DNA of 64,000 nucleotides from Blastococcus sp. PRF04-17 (lineage in GTDB: Bacteria > Actinomycetota > Actinomycetes > Mycobacteriales > Geodermatophilaceae), in NCBI RefSeq assembly GCF_023016265.1, contig NZ_CP095412.1:3286001-3350000 (forward strand), in the 5' to 3' direction. The notes beneath the pieces were generated by a model, which had not been told where the DNA came from, ran no database searches, and saw nothing but the letters and a program-made list of their open reading frames with translations. How positions within the stretch are numbered: position 1 is the first letter of the stretch; every line of letters begins with the position of its first letter. A program made the translations under genes and the position numbers. Positions 1 through 10,839 of this stretch are shown in pieces.

Positions 1-650
1 TCGGCGACCACCACGTCGAAGCGCAGCTTCGAGACCTTGGCCAGCCGGTCCCAGGTGGTGACGCACCAGCGGAGCCCGCCGTCGCCGAACCCGGCGATGG
101 ACCGCGCCCAGTGCGGGATGGTGATGGCGGCCGGCCGGTCGGCGATCACCAGCACGGTGCGCACGTCGCGCTGCTCCGCCACCGCCTTGACCGCGAGGAT
201 GGCGGTGCCGGTCTTGCCCACGCCGGGGTCGTCGCCGAGCAGGAAGACCCGGCCGCCCGCGGCGGCGTGCGCGGCCACCACGTCGGCACCGTCGCACTGC
301 TGGTCGCGCGGGGTGAGGGGACGGGCCAGGGGGATCGGCCGCGGCTTCTCGTTGAGCTCGTCCTCGAGGAACCGCTCGAACGTGTACGGCGGCGGGTCGT
401 AGGGCGCGAGCTCGGGCGGGAGCTCGGCACCGACCCACACGTGCGCCTGCAGCCCTGGATGCCACACCGCCCCCGGCGCCGACGCACGGAACGGCACGGC
501 CAGCACCCACACCCGCTCCCCGGGACCCGCGGTGGGCAGCGGCGGGGCCGTCTTCTTCGACCGGGTGGGCGTCGTGGCGCGCTTGCCGGTCGTCCTGCGG
601 GTGGTGGTCGTGCTGCGGGCGGTCGTGCTCCGCCGCCGTCGTCCGGGCAT
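1..650 (-). CDS. SNF2/DEAD-type helicase, N-terminal part (runs off the window edge)
   Basis: Only about the first 216 residues are present; the reading frame stays open to the window edge. The start is the ATG at 650. The first 35 or so residues are rich in Arg, Thr and Ser and look like a disordered basic tail. A Walker A-like motif (GDDPGVGKT, near residue 145) is followed by a helicase Ib-like stretch (VLVIADRP) and by CVTTWDRL, as in the first RecA-like lobe of SNF2/superfamily 2 ATPases. The DEAH box and second lobe would lie beyond the window, so remodeller, helicase and restriction-type ATPase cannot be separated. The neighbouring hydrolase gene is divergent. The family call is an inference from motif order. 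Confidence 0.6.
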   Translation of the reverse strand, partial: MPGRRRRSTTARSTTTTRRTTGKRATTPTRSKKTAPPLPTAGPGERVWVLAVPFRASAPGAVWHPGLQAHVWVGAELPPELAPYDPPPYTFERFLEDELNEKPRPIPLARPLTPRDQQCDGADVVAAHAAAGGRVFLLGDDPGVGKTGTAILAVKAVAEQRDVRTVLVIADRPAAITIPHWARSIAGFGDGGLRWCVTTWDRLAKVSKLRFDVVVA

Positions 651-716
651 GGGGTCTCCCCTCGTCCCCGGCACGGTAAGGGGCGGCACCGACGCAACGT
701 CTGATGGAATCGCCGG

Positions 717-1571
717 GTGAGCGAAGACGAACGCTTGGCCTCGCGAACCCTCGGGGACGCCGGTCCGCACGTGGTCTTCGTGCACGGCCTGTTCGGCCAG
801 GGCAAGAACTGGACGACGATCGCCAAGGGACTCGCCGACGGGCACCGGGTGACGTTGCTGGACCTGCCCAACCACGGGCACTCCCCGTGGACCGACCGGG
901 TGGACTACCAGGACATGGCCGAGATGGTCGCCGCCGAGCTCGAGCGCCTCGGCGAGCCGGTGACGGTCGTGGGCCACTCGATGGGCGGCAAGGTGGCGAT
1001 GCAGCTGGCGCTGCGCCGGCCTGAGCTGCTGCGCGCCCTGGTCGTCGTCGACGTGGCGCCGGTGCCCTATCCGGCGACGGGTGGGCGCACCGACGACCCC
1101 GACGAGGAGGCCTCGCCCTTCGCCGAGTTCATCGCGGCCATGCGGGCGCTGGACCTCGATGCGCTGGAGACCCGCGGCGAGGCCGACGAGGCCCTGCGGG
1201 CGGCGGTGCCCAGCCGGATGGTCCGCAGCTTCCTGCTGCAGAGCCTCGTCCGCGAGGGGGTGGGCGGCCAGGACGGTGACGGGCCGAGCGGCTGGCGGTG
1301 GCGGCTGAACCTCGAGCTGCTCGAGCGGGACCTCGGCGACCTGCGCGGCTTCCCCGACCCGCCCCCGGGCGCCAGCTTCGACGGTCCGGTGCTCTGGATC
1401 GCGGGGGCGGACTCGACCTACGTGCTCGACGAGGATCGGCCGCACATGGACGCGCTCTTCCCCTCCACCCGGCTGGTCCGCATCAAGAACGCGGGCCACT
1501 GGGTGCACAGCGAGCAGCCCGAGGTCTTCCTGGAGACGCTCCGCAGGTTCCTCGACCGCGTGGAGGGATGA
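717..1571 (+). CDS. alpha/beta-fold hydrolase (YbfF/esterase-like)
   Basis: A 284-residue alpha/beta hydrolase starting at GTG 717. The oxyanion-hole motif VHGLFGQGKNW (about residues 22-32), nucleophile elbow GHSMGG (Ser near residue 87), a late Asp in the IAGADS segment and a catalytic His in NAGHWVHSE near the C terminus give a complete Ser-Asp-His triad. The LFGQ/NW pattern resembles YbfF-type esterases that cleave short acyl-esters or thioesters. The substrate is unknown. There is no signal peptide, so it should be cytoplasmic. The stop lies 3 nt from the stop of the convergent ABC permease gene, leaving no room for a separate terminator. Confidence 0.85.
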   Translation: MSEDERLASRTLGDAGPHVVFVHGLFGQGKNWTTIAKGLADGHRVTLLDLPNHGHSPWTDRVDYQDMAEMVAAELERLGEPVTVVGHSMGGKVAMQLALRRPELLRALVVVDVAPVPYPATGGRTDDPDEEASPFAEFIAAMRALDLDALETRGEADEALRAAVPSRMVRSFLLQSLVREGVGGQDGDGPSGWRWRLNLELLERDLGDLRGFPDPPPGASFDGPVLWIAGADSTYVLDEDRPHMDALFPSTRLVRIKNAGHWVHSEQPEVFLETLRRFLDRVEG

Positions 1572-1574
1572 GCG

Positions 1575-2416
1575 TCAGTCGCGGGACCGCCGACGGAACG
1601 CCGAGACGGCCAGCGGCGCGAAGATCGCCGTGAGCACGAGCGACCAGCCGATCGACACCAGCACCGGGTGCTGCAGCGGCCAGGCGGCGTCCGGCCCGGC
1701 CGGGGGGCCGTTGCCCCACAGCTCGCGGCACGCCTGGGTGATCGCGGAGACCGGGTTCCACTCGGCGATCGCGCGCAGCCACGGCGGCATGCTCTCGGAC
1801 GGGACGAAGGTGTTGGCGACGAACGTCAGCGGGAACATCACCGTGAACATGAAGCCCTGGACCGACTCGACGGTGCGCATCAACGAGCCGACCCAGATGC
1901 CCAGCCAGATCAGCGCGAAGCCGAACAGCAGGAGCAGCGCGAACGCCAGTACGGCGTCGGTGAACCCGTTGCGGATCCGCCAGCCGATGAGCAGACCGGT
2001 TCCCGCCATGACGGCGACTCCGATGCTCGAGTGGATCAGGCTGGAGAGGCTCCGGCCGACCAGCACCGCCGGTCGCGGCACCGGCAGGGACTTGAACCGG
2101 TCGACGAACCCCTTCTGCAGATCGCTGGTCAAGCCCATGGCGACGATCGCCGAGGAGAAGACCATGGTCTGCACCATGATCCCGGGGAGCAGGAACTCCT
2201 TGTAGTCGGCGCCTGGGGCCGCGATCGCCCCGCCGAAGACGTAGGCGAACAGCAGCACGAACATGACCGACTGGACGGTCACGTCGAGCAGCATCTCCGG
2301 CATCCGACGGATGTGGATCAGGTTCCGCCACACGATGGTCGACGCCGCGCGCAGCAGCGACGGCGGCGAGACGGGCGGACGCGCGGGTGCCTGTGCGCGC
2401 GGGGTCTGGACGGCGG

Positions 2417-2420
<4 letters not shown>
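1575..2420 (-). CDS. ABC transporter permease (DrrB/ABC-2 type)
   Basis: A 281-residue integral membrane protein, starting at GTG 2420, which overlaps the stop of the upstream ATPase gene by four bases (GTGA). After a Pro-rich cytoplasmic N terminus it has about six hydrophobic segments, and the LLPGIMVQTMVF and WNPVSAITQACRELWG stretches are typical of ABC-2 permeases of the DrrB/NodJ group. It should form the membrane channel for the ATPase encoded just upstream and export a hydrophobic drug, lipid or polyketide-like compound. Family members give daunorubicin-type self-resistance, but nothing here shows the substrate. A possible frame extending upstream lies wholly inside the ATPase gene and was rejected as the start. 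Confidence 0.88.
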
Positions 2421-3412
<992 letters not shown>

Positions 3413-3708
3413 GCCGACACCTTCCACCCGGCTACCGACATTCCTGGGGCGCGTGCGCTCCCGGGGTCCATGCCGAGAGCATGCCGCTGCCGAATGCCCG
3501 CTGGTCAAGCGAATTCGCGGTGAGCTGAGCTACGCGCTCAGGCGATTCCTCCCGAGCGATCTCCGCGCCGCGCGGACGGACATCACCCGGGTGGAGGTCG
3601 CCTCGCTCGAACGGCACCCGGCGCGTTGACCGATGGTGGTCCGGAACCGGCTCGTACAGTTCCGCCGGACCGAGGGGCGGACCGTCGGGCACGGTGGAGG
3701 ACGAGCAG

Positions 3709-4127
3709 ATGACTTGGCAAGGACCGCACTCCGGTCATCCGGACCCCTGGGGTCCCGCGGCAGGCCGCCAGGGGTGACGTCCCCCTACGTCAGCCAGCCG
3801 CCCGCACCGACGTACCCCGCGCAGTTCGTCCCTCCGCCGGGCGGGGTCCCGCCGTACGGCCAGCCGTACGGGTACGGCTACCCGTACGCGCCACCGCGGC
3901 GCACGAACGGGTTGGCCGTCGCCTCGATGGTGCTCGGCATCCTGTGGATCTACTGGATCGGCAGCGTTCTCGCCCTCATCTTCGGCTACATCGCCCGCAG
4001 CCAGATCCGGGAGCGCGGTGAGGGCGGCGACGGCATGGCGATCGCCGGCATCGTCCTGGGTTGGGTGGGGATCGGCATCGTCGTCCTGGTGGTCTTGTTC
4101 GGGCTGGCCGTCAGGCCGGGCTACTAG
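3709..4127 (+). CDS. DUF4190-type membrane protein, apparent frameshift near its N terminus
   Basis: The body (from about 3774) encodes a Pro/Tyr/Gly-rich stretch (YGQPYGYGYPY) followed by two membrane helices separated by a short loop with RSQIRERGEGGDGMAIAGI, the layout of actinobacterial DUF4190 proteins. The best start is ATG 3709, with GGAGG 12-16 nt upstream; it opens MTWQGPHSGHPDPWG, typical of such low-complexity N termini, but reaches a TGA just after a run of four G (3767-3772 area). Adding one G would join it in frame to the rest and give about 139 residues. I read this as one gene with a base missing. As given, translation could only start at GTG 3774 (117 residues). Function unknown; probably a small inner-membrane protein. 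Confidence 0.7.
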
Positions 4128-4184
4128 CCCGCCCGCCGGGCGCCCGATCGAGCGCGCCACGGGCTGACGCGCCAAGATCAGCGC

Positions 4185-5816
4185 ATGACCTCCCCGCGCG
4201 CCGGACAGCCCGCAGAGCCCAGGGACCTGGTCGACGTCCCAGCTCTCGTCAGCGCCTACTACACGGTGGAGCCCGACCCGGCCGAGGCGGCGCAGCAGGT
4301 GGCCTTCGGCACCTCCGGGCACCGCGGCTCCAGCTTCGACGCCGCCTTCAACGAGGCCCACATCCTCGCCACGACGCAGGCCATCTGCGAGTACCGGGCA
4401 CAGCAGGGCCACGACGGCCCGCTGTTCATCGGCCGCGACACCCACGCGCTGTCGGAACCGGCCTGGGCGACGGCGCTGGAGGTGCTCGTCGGCAACGACG
4501 TGACGGTGCTCGCGGACGCCGCGGACCGGTACACGCCCACACCGGCGGTGAGCCACGCGATCCTCCGCGCGAACGCCGGGCGCACGACGGGCCTGGCCGA
4601 CGGGATCGTCGTGACGCCGTCCCACAACCCACCGCGGGACGGTGGCTTCAAGTACAACCCGCCCACCGGCGGCCCGGCCGACACCGACGCCACCGGCTGG
4701 ATCGCCGCCCGGGCCAACGAGCTGCTGCGGGCCGGTCTGAGCGGGGTCAAGCGCGTACCGCTCGACCAGGCGCGGACCGCGGCCCGGCCCTACGACTTCC
4801 TCGGCACCTACGTCGACGACCTGCCCAGCGTCGTGGACGTCGAGGCGATCCGGCAGGCCGGCGTGCGGATCGGCGCCGACCCGATGGGTGGCGCGAGCGT
4901 CGACTACTGGGCCGCGATCGCCGAGCGGCACCGCCTGGACCTCACGGTGGTCAACCCCGAGGTGGATCCCACCTGGCGGTTCATGACCCTCGACTGGGAC
5001 GGCAAGATCCGGATGGACTGCTCGTCCCCGGCCGCGATGGCCTCCCTCGTCGGGCGGCGGCACGAGTTCCAGGTCGCCACCGGCAACGACGCGGACGCCG
5101 ACCGGCACGGCATCGTGACCCCCGACGGCGGCCTGATGAACCCGAACCACTTCCTCGCCGTCGCGATCGCCTACCTGCTCAGCCACCGCCCCGGCTGGTC
5201 GACCGACACCGCGGTGGGGAAGACGCTCGTCTCGAGCTCGCTGATCGACCGCGTGGTCGCCGACCTCGGCCGGCGGCTCGTCGAGGTCCCGGTCGGCTTC
5301 AAGTGGTTCGTCCCCGGCCTGCTCGACGGCACCGTCGGGTTCGGCGGCGAGGAGTCCGCCGGAGCCTCGTTCCTCCGGCACGACGGCACGGTCTGGACGA
5401 CGGACAAGGACGGCATCCTGCTGGCGCTGCTCGCCGCCGAGATCCAGGCCGTGACGGGCCGGTCCCCCTCGAAGCTGCACAAGCAGCTGACCGACCACTT
5501 CGGCGAGTCCGCCTACGCACGCATCGATGCACCGGCGACGCGGGAGGAGAAGGCCCGGCTGGGCAAGCTGTCACCGGAGGACGTGACCGCGACGGAGCTC
5601 GGCGGTGAGCCGATCGTGGCCCGGCTGACCCGCGCGCCGGGCAACGACGCCCCCATCGGCGGGCTCAAGGTCACCACGGAGAACGCCTGGTTCGCGGCTC
5701 GGCCGTCGGGCACCGAGGACGTCTACAAGATCTACGCAGAGTCGTTCAAGGGTCCCGATCACCTGGCGCAGGTGCAGCAGGAGGCCCGGACGGTGGTCGC
5801 CGCAGCTCTCGGCTAG
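4185..5816 (+). CDS. pgm: phosphoglucomutase, alpha-D-glucose-specific
   Basis: A 543-residue enzyme interconverting glucose-1-phosphate and glucose-6-phosphate through a phosphoserine. All four family landmarks are present: the catalytic loop TPSHNPP (active Ser near residue 147), the metal loop GNDADADRH, the sugar-binding loop GGEESAG and the phosphate-binding RPSGTED near the C terminus. The length matches the bacterial Pgm group (about 545 residues) rather than the shorter phosphomannomutases. It joins glycogen/trehalose synthesis to glycolysis and could supply UDP-glucose for the otsA/otsB pathway about 16 kb away. The stop overlaps by four bases with the end of the convergent GGDEF gene. 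Confidence 0.95.
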   Translation: MTSPRAGQPAEPRDLVDVPALVSAYYTVEPDPAEAAQQVAFGTSGHRGSSFDAAFNEAHILATTQAICEYRAQQGHDGPLFIGRDTHALSEPAWATALEVLVGNDVTVLADAADRYTPTPAVSHAILRANAGRTTGLADGIVVTPSHNPPRDGGFKYNPPTGGPADTDATGWIAARANELLRAGLSGVKRVPLDQARTAARPYDFLGTYVDDLPSVVDVEAIRQAGVRIGADPMGGASVDYWAAIAERHRLDLTVVNPEVDPTWRFMTLDWDGKIRMDCSSPAAMASLVGRRHEFQVATGNDADADRHGIVTPDGGLMNPNHFLAVAIAYLLSHRPGWSTDTAVGKTLVSSSLIDRVVADLGRRLVEVPVGFKWFVPGLLDGTVGFGGEESAGASFLRHDGTVWTTDKDGILLALLAAEIQAVTGRSPSKLHKQLTDHFGESAYARIDAPATREEKARLGKLSPEDVTATELGGEPIVARLTRAPGNDAPIGGLKVTTENAWFAARPSGTEDVYKIYAESFKGPDHLAQVQQEARTVVAAALG

Positions 5817-6721
5817 GGCGGCGGAACGGTGCCGGTGCCCCGTCGGAGGGCCTTGTCCCGGTACATGGCGTCGTCGGCCTCGCGGACGACGCGCTCGTAG
5901 ACCGTGGCCGGCTCCTCGCCGCCGGGCACCGAGCCGATCCCGATGCTCAACCCGATGGAGACCGGCCGGCCGCTGAGGGTGAGCGGCTCGGTGACCGTGG
6001 TCCGCAGCCGTTCGGCGAGAACCTCGGCGTCGGCGGGCTCGGTGTTCTCGCAGACGATGCTGAACTCGTCGCCGCCCAGGCGGGCCGCGGTGTCGCTGGC
6101 CCGCAGCACCGACCGCAGCCGCTCGGCGAACGTGACCAGCACGAGGTCGCCCATGGGATGACCCAGTTCGTCGTTGATGGCCTTGAAGCCGTCGAGGTCG
6201 GCGATCAGCACGCAGGTCGGCGTGTTCTCCCGCCGGCCGCGCTCCAGCGCGTGCCAGAGCCGGTCCTGGAACAGCAGCCGGTTGGGCAGCCCGGTCAGGG
6301 GGTCGTGCAGCGACCGGTGGACCAGTTGCGCCTCCAGCGCCTTCCGGTCGGTGATGTCCTCCACGATCATCACCAGGTGCGCCGCCTGGCCCGGTGCCGC
6401 GTCCACCCACGAGGCGGTCACCTGCACGGGGACGTCGGTCGCGTCGGCGCGCTGCAGGCGGGTCTCGTGCCGCATGGGACGGTTGGGGGCCGCGATCAGC
6501 GAGGCGTGCGCGTCGTTGGCGGCGGACCTGAGGTCGGGACGGATCTGGTCGAGCACCGATCGTCCGTAGAGCTGTTCCAGCGAGCGGCCGAGCATCGCGC
6601 AGAGCGCCGGATTCGCGTCGACGAGCACGCCGTCCGGTGTCGTCAGCGCGATGCCCATGGGCGCGTTGGCGAAGGCACTCCGCCGGTCGGCGGGGGGCAG
6701 CGCGTCGACCACCTCGATCAC
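5813..6721 (-). CDS. PAS-GGDEF diguanylate cyclase
   Basis: A 302-residue signalling enzyme predicted to make cyclic di-GMP from two GTP. An N-terminal PAS domain (about residues 15-130, with [13 protein letters not shown] and [12 protein letters not shown]) leads into a GGDEF domain ([31 protein letters not shown]). The active-site GGDEF is intact, and RASD sits five residues before it, matching the RxxD inhibitory site, so product feedback is likely. No membrane segment is visible. GTG 6721 was chosen because GAGGAGG lies just upstream; an in-frame ATG at 6757 would add 12 residues. With chemoreceptors in the same window, a role in the motile/sessile switch is plausible but not shown. Confidence 0.9.
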   Translation of the reverse strand: MIEVVDALPPADRRSAFANAPMGIALTTPDGVLVDANPALCAMLGRSLEQLYGRSVLDQIRPDLRSAANDAHASLIAAPNRPMRHETRLQRADATDVPVQVTASWVDAAPGQAAHLVMIVEDITDRKALEAQLVHRSLHDPLTGLPNRLLFQDRLWHALERGRRENTPTCVLIADLDGFKAINDELGHPMGDLVLVTFAERLRSVLRASDTAARLGGDEFSIVCENTEPADAEVLAERLRTTVTEPLTLSGRPVSIGLSIGIGSVPGGEEPATVYERVVREADDAMYRDKALRRGTGTVPPP

Positions 6722-6916
6722 TCCCACCTCCTCACCCGTCCCCCGGCCTGTGCACATCTTCCCTGCTCGTACCCCCCGACGTGGGGCACCACGTCACGAG
6801 ACCGTTCCGATCCCCCGAACGAGTCGCCCCCGGAGGAGGGAACGGCGGGGTGCAGGATGCGGGTGGGTACGACACGGCGGCCTGGTGCCCGGTGTCGCGA
6901 CAGGAGGAGGTGCCGC

Positions 6917-7849
6917 GTGTACGAGTTCGACCTGGTGCTGCCCACCGAGGTGGACGTCCGCGAGGTGGGCATGCGCGACGGGCTGCAACTGGAGGCGCCG
7001 GTGCCGCTGGCCGCCAAGCTGGAGATGCTCGAGGCGCTCGTCGCGACCGGGGTGCGGCGGATCGAGGCGACGTCCTTCGTCTCCCCCAGGGCCGTCCCCG
7101 CCCTCGCCGACGCCGACCAGCTCGCCGCTGAGCTCGCCCGCTGGGCCGAGGTCCACTGGTCGGCGCTGGTCGCCAACGCCCGCGGGGCCACCCGGGCCGT
7201 CGACGCCGGCGTCGCCAACCTCGAGTACGTGGTCTCGGCCTCCGACGGGCACAGCCGTGCCAACGCCGGTCGCTCGACCGCCGAGGCCGTGGCCGCCGTC
7301 GCCGAGATCGCCGGTCTGGCCCACGGCGCGGGCGGCTCGCTCGAGGTCATCATCGCCACGGCGTGGGACTGCCCGTTCGACGGGCGGACCCCGATCGCGC
7401 GGACCGTCGACGTCGCGCGGGCCTCGGTGACGGCGGGGGCCGACCAGCTCTGCCTCGGCGACACGATCGGCACGACGACGCCGATGCGGGTCGTCCAGCT
7501 GCTCGACGCCGTCCGCCGTGCCTGCCCTGGCGTCCCGGTGGGCGTGCACTTCCACGACACCCGTGGCACCGGGCAGGCCAACGCCCTGGCCGCCGTCCAG
7601 GCCGGGGTGACCCAGCTCGACTCGTCGGTCGGCGGGCTCGGCGGCTGCCCCTTCGCGCCCGGCGCCAGCGGCAACATCGCGACCGAGGAGCTGGTCTACA
7701 TGCTCGAGGAGTCCGGGGTGCGGACGGGCCTGGATCTCGACGCCGTCCTCGCCGCGGCACGGGTCACCGAGCGCGCCGTGGGTCACGACCTGCCGAGCTC
7801 GCTGTACCGGGCGGGCGGCCGGTCGGTGCCACGGGCCGAGGCCCGGTGA
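6917..7849 (+). CDS. hydroxymethylglutaryl-CoA lyase family protein
   Basis: A 310-residue TIM-barrel enzyme of the HMGL-like pyruvate-carboxyltransferase superfamily. DVREVGMRDGLQLE at the N terminus (metal Asp and catalytic Arg), the metal-binding HFHDTRGTG, and the GGLGGCPFAPGASGN loop with the mobile catalytic Cys are the signatures of HMG-CoA lyase, which splits HMG-CoA to acetoacetate and acetyl-CoA in leucine catabolism. Start GTG 6917 is preceded by AGGAGGAGG. The stop shares one base with the ATG of the flavin reductase gene (TGATG), so the two are translationally coupled. Related aldolases such as 4-hydroxy-2-oxovalerate-type enzymes share the fold; the Cys loop favours HMG-CoA lyase. 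Confidence 0.87.
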   Translation: MYEFDLVLPTEVDVREVGMRDGLQLEAPVPLAAKLEMLEALVATGVRRIEATSFVSPRAVPALADADQLAAELARWAEVHWSALVANARGATRAVDAGVANLEYVVSASDGHSRANAGRSTAEAVAAVAEIAGLAHGAGGSLEVIIATAWDCPFDGRTPIARTVDVARASVTAGADQLCLGDTIGTTTPMRVVQLLDAVRRACPGVPVGVHFHDTRGTGQANALAAVQAGVTQLDSSVGGLGGCPFAPGASGNIATEELVYMLEESGVRTGLDLDAVLAAARVTERAVGHDLPSSLYRAGGRSVPRAEAR

Positions 7850-8346
7850 TGGACACCCCGCGCATCGTCGATCCGCAGGTGATGCGCGAGGTGATGGGCC
7901 ACTTCGCATCGGGCGTCACCGTCGTGACGGCTGTGACCGACGCCGGGCCGATCGGGTTCACCTGCCAGTCGTTCAGCTCGCTGTCGCTGGATCCCCCACT
8001 GGTGGCCTTCGCGCCGGCGCGCACATCGAGGACGTGGCCGCTGCTGCGGGGGATCGGGCGGTTCTGCGTCAACGTCCTCGCCGAGGGCCAGGACGACGTC
8101 TCGCAGAACTTCGCCCGGTCCGGGGAGGACAAGTTCGCGGGCATCCCGTGGCGGCCCAGCCCGCACGGTGCCCCCGTGCTCGAGGACGTGGTCGCCTGGA
8201 TCGACGGCGAGCTCTGGGCCGAGTACGACGGCGGGGACCACACGATCGTGGTGGCCCGGGTGCTCGACCTGGGCGCCCACGCCGACCGTCGTCCGCTGCT
8301 CTACCACCGGGGCAGCTACGGCCTGCTGCACCGCAGCGAGGCGTAG
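7849..8346 (+). CDS. flavin reductase family protein (FMN-binding split barrel)
   Basis: A 165-residue protein of the flavin-reductase-like group that binds FMN and reduces free flavin with NAD(P)H, usually for a partner monooxygenase. Typical landmarks are FASGVTVVTA, the FMN-contacting FTCQSFSSLSLDPPLVAF, the RFCVNVLAE stretch and the closing LLYHRGSYG. ATG 7849 overlaps the stop of the HMG-CoA-lyase-like gene by one base, so the pair forms a short operon. No monooxygenase partner is encoded in the window. There is no signal peptide. A pyridoxamine-oxidase-like assignment is less likely given the SFSSLSLDPP motif. Confidence 0.88.
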   Translation: MDTPRIVDPQVMREVMGHFASGVTVVTAVTDAGPIGFTCQSFSSLSLDPPLVAFAPARTSRTWPLLRGIGRFCVNVLAEGQDDVSQNFARSGEDKFAGIPWRPSPHGAPVLEDVVAWIDGELWAEYDGGDHTIVVARVLDLGAHADRRPLLYHRGSYGLLHRSEA

Positions 8347-8359
8347 GTCGGGTCCGGGC

Positions 8360-10669
8360 TCAGCCGAAGCGCAGTGCGATCAGCGCGACGTCGTCCCGGT
8401 GGTCCAGCGCGCCGCTGACCGCGGCGTCGCACAGCTCCCGGGGGCCCGCCCCGACCGGGGCGGCGGCGATCCGCTCGCAGAGCTCGCGGATGCCGGCGTC
8501 CATGTCCCTGCCGGGGAACTCGATCAGGCCGTCGGTGTAGGCGAGCAACGTCGTGCCCGTGGGCACGACGAGGTCGATCGACTCGCGGTGCCGGGTGGCG
8601 TCGACCCCGACCAGCAGCCCGCCGACCTCGTCGAGCACGCGGACGTCGCCGTCCGGCTGCCGCAGCAGCATCGGGGGATGCCCCGCGCTGGCGGCGTGCA
8701 CCCGCCACGACTCCCCCGGCTGGTCCGGGCGGACGGCGCGCACGTAGACCATCGTCGCCAGCGAGGCGACCCGCAGGCCCTGGACCAGCCGGTCGACCCG
8801 CCCCAGCACGGTGCCGGGGTCGGCGTCCTCGGCGTCCCAGAGGCAGGCTCGCAGGAGCCCGCGCAGGTGCCCCATGGCGGCGGCGGCCGCCACGTCGTGG
8901 CCCACGACGTCGCCGACGACCAGGCCGATGGAGCCGTCGGGCAACGCCAGCAGGTCGTAGAAGTCGCCGCCGACGTCGGCGGCGGACGAGGCGCTGACGT
9001 AGTGGGCCGCCGCCTCGATGCCCGGGATGTCGGGCAGCTCCGGCAGCAGTGACCGCTGGAGCGTGTCGGCCACGCTGTGCTCGCGCTGGTAGAGCCGGAC
9101 GTTGTCGATGGCCAGGGCGGCACGGGCGGCGAGCTCCTCGGCGAGGCCGACGTCGTCGCGGGTGAACGGCCGCTGCGCGGACGTCCGCACCAGCGCCATC
9201 GCCCCGCGCGTCCGCCGCCGCGCCACCATCGGGACGGTCAGGACGGAGCTGCCGCCCATCCGGGCGAACGCCTCGCGGGCGACCGGTGAGGTGATGGCCT
9301 CGGCGATGACCTCGGGCGTCAGCTCGGCGAGCAGCACCGGCTGGGAGGTCGTCATGCTGCGCCGGCTCGGCGAGACGTCCGGCAGGTGCATCACGTGATG
9401 GGCGGTGAACTCCTGCAGGTCCGCCTCGTGCCCCTCGCGGTGGCGGGCGACCGCCGTCCGGACGTCGCCGTAGTCGTCGAGCAGGGTCAGGTAGACCCAG
9501 TCCGCGAGGAGCGGTACGCAGAGCGCCGCCAGGCGGTCCAGCAGCTCGGACATGTCCAGCGTGGCGATCAGCGTGCTGGTCGCCTCGGCCATGAGCGCGA
9601 GCCGGCCCTGCGCGCGCTCGGCGTCCTCCTGCGCGCGCTCGGCGTCGGCGCGCGCCTGCTCCGCGATGGCCCGGGCCAGCTCCGCCTCGTGGCGGGCGGC
9701 CTGCTCGGCGGCGAACGCCGCCTCGCGCTCGCGCTCGACCCGGACCCGCTCGGTGACGTCGGTCTGCACGCCCACGTAGCTGACCAGTTCACCGCTGCCG
9801 TCGAGGACCGGGCTGATCGACAGCTGGTTCCAGAAGGCGGTGCCGTCCTTGCGGTAGTTGAGCAGCGTCGTGGTGACCCCGCGCCCGGCGGCCAGGGCCG
9901 TCCGGATCTCGGTGACCGCCTCCGGATCGGTGGCCGGGCCCTGGAGGAAGCGGCAGTTCCGCCCGACCGCCTCCTCGGCCTCGTAGCCGGTGATGCGGGT
10001 GAACGACGGGTTGACCCACACCAGCGGGTTGTCCGGCTGCCGCGGATCGGTGATGGCGAAGGTGATGTCGGTGGCGATGACCGCCCGCTCGCGCAGCGCC
10101 TGCAGGTAGGCCTCGGGGTCGGGCGACTCCTCCGGCGGGTCCAGCTTCAGGAACACCACCAGCGCGAGGGGCTGCTCGCTCCCGGACTGCGAGAGCGGGA
10201 AGCCGGTGACCCACAGGAGCTGCTCGTGCTCGATGTCGTGCCCTGATGCGCGGTCCGGCTCGCTGCTCTCGCCCGGCGCCAGCCTCACCGCCTCGCCGGT
10301 CACCGGCCGCCCCTGGGCGACGGCGGACAGCGGTCCGCTGGTGCTGGCCAAGGGATCACCGGAGAGGTCGGTCAGCCCTGCCGAGGCCCCCCACGTGTCG
10401 ACGTCCACCGGCAGCCCGACGTTGCCTGCGAGCTCGACCGCCGCCGTGTTGGCGTACACGACCGTGCTGGCGTTGCGGTCGATGACCAGCACGGCCACCG
10501 GCACGTCGGCGAGCACGGCGGGCAGGGCCCCGGGCGTCGCCTCGTGGCCTCCGTTCCCGGAGACCACCGCGGTGGCGGCGGTGACGATCCCCGCCTGCCG
10601 CCCGAGGTCGGCCTTCCCCTCGAGCACGGACTCCGCACCGTGCGCGCTGCTTCGACCGTCCGATGGCAC
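8360..10669 (-). CDS. LOV-domain SpoIIE/PP2C protein phosphatase (blue-light sensor)
   Basis: A 769-residue multi-domain regulator. Order: PAS-like region (about 45-190), LOV domain (about 195-315), coiled coil rich in Ala, Glu, Arg and Gln (about 318-365), GAF (about 370-530) and a SpoIIE-type PP2C phosphatase (about 545-769). The LOV core GRNCRFLQG carries the Cys that forms the flavin adduct in blue-light photoreceptors, and downstream NYRKDGTAFWNQL and YVGVQTDVTER also match LOV. The phosphatase has metal-site motifs GGDFYDLL, GDVVGHD, AYTDGL and DDVAL. Known relatives dephosphorylate anti-anti-sigma proteins in stress-sigma control, so light-tuned partner switching is likely. GTG 10669 is the longest supported start; no clear ribosome site is seen. 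Confidence 0.93.
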   Translation of the reverse strand: MPSDGRSSAHGAESVLEGKADLGRQAGIVTAATAVVSGNGGHEATPGALPAVLADVPVAVLVIDRNASTVVYANTAAVELAGNVGLPVDVDTWGASAGLTDLSGDPLASTSGPLSAVAQGRPVTGEAVRLAPGESSEPDRASGHDIEHEQLLWVTGFPLSQSGSEQPLALVVFLKLDPPEESPDPEAYLQALRERAVIATDITFAITDPRQPDNPLVWVNPSFTRITGYEAEEAVGRNCRFLQGPATDPEAVTEIRTALAAGRGVTTTLLNYRKDGTAFWNQLSISPVLDGSGELVSYVGVQTDVTERVRVEREREAAFAAEQAARHEAELARAIAEQARADAERAQEDAERAQGRLALMAEATSTLIATLDMSELLDRLAALCVPLLADWVYLTLLDDYGDVRTAVARHREGHEADLQEFTAHHVMHLPDVSPSRRSMTTSQPVLLAELTPEVIAEAITSPVAREAFARMGGSSVLTVPMVARRRTRGAMALVRTSAQRPFTRDDVGLAEELAARAALAIDNVRLYQREHSVADTLQRSLLPELPDIPGIEAAAHYVSASSAADVGGDFYDLLALPDGSIGLVVGDVVGHDVAAAAAMGHLRGLLRACLWDAEDADPGTVLGRVDRLVQGLRVASLATMVYVRAVRPDQPGESWRVHAASAGHPPMLLRQPDGDVRVLDEVGGLLVGVDATRHRESIDLVVPTGTTLLAYTDGLIEFPGRDMDAGIRELCERIAAAPVGAGPRELCDAAVSGALDHRDDVALIALRFG

Positions 10670-10839
10670 GAGCGCAATCTAACCGTGCGAGGTGAATGCG
10701 GAGAACGGACCGGTACCGAGCTGACCTGCGGACTCGTGCCGGGCGTGTGGTGGGCCTCGTCGCCGGGAACGCAGCGGACCGGCCGATCGTCGCCGGGACA
10801 CACCCGGGGGACCGCGGCGGGACCTGCGAGGAGGTCACG

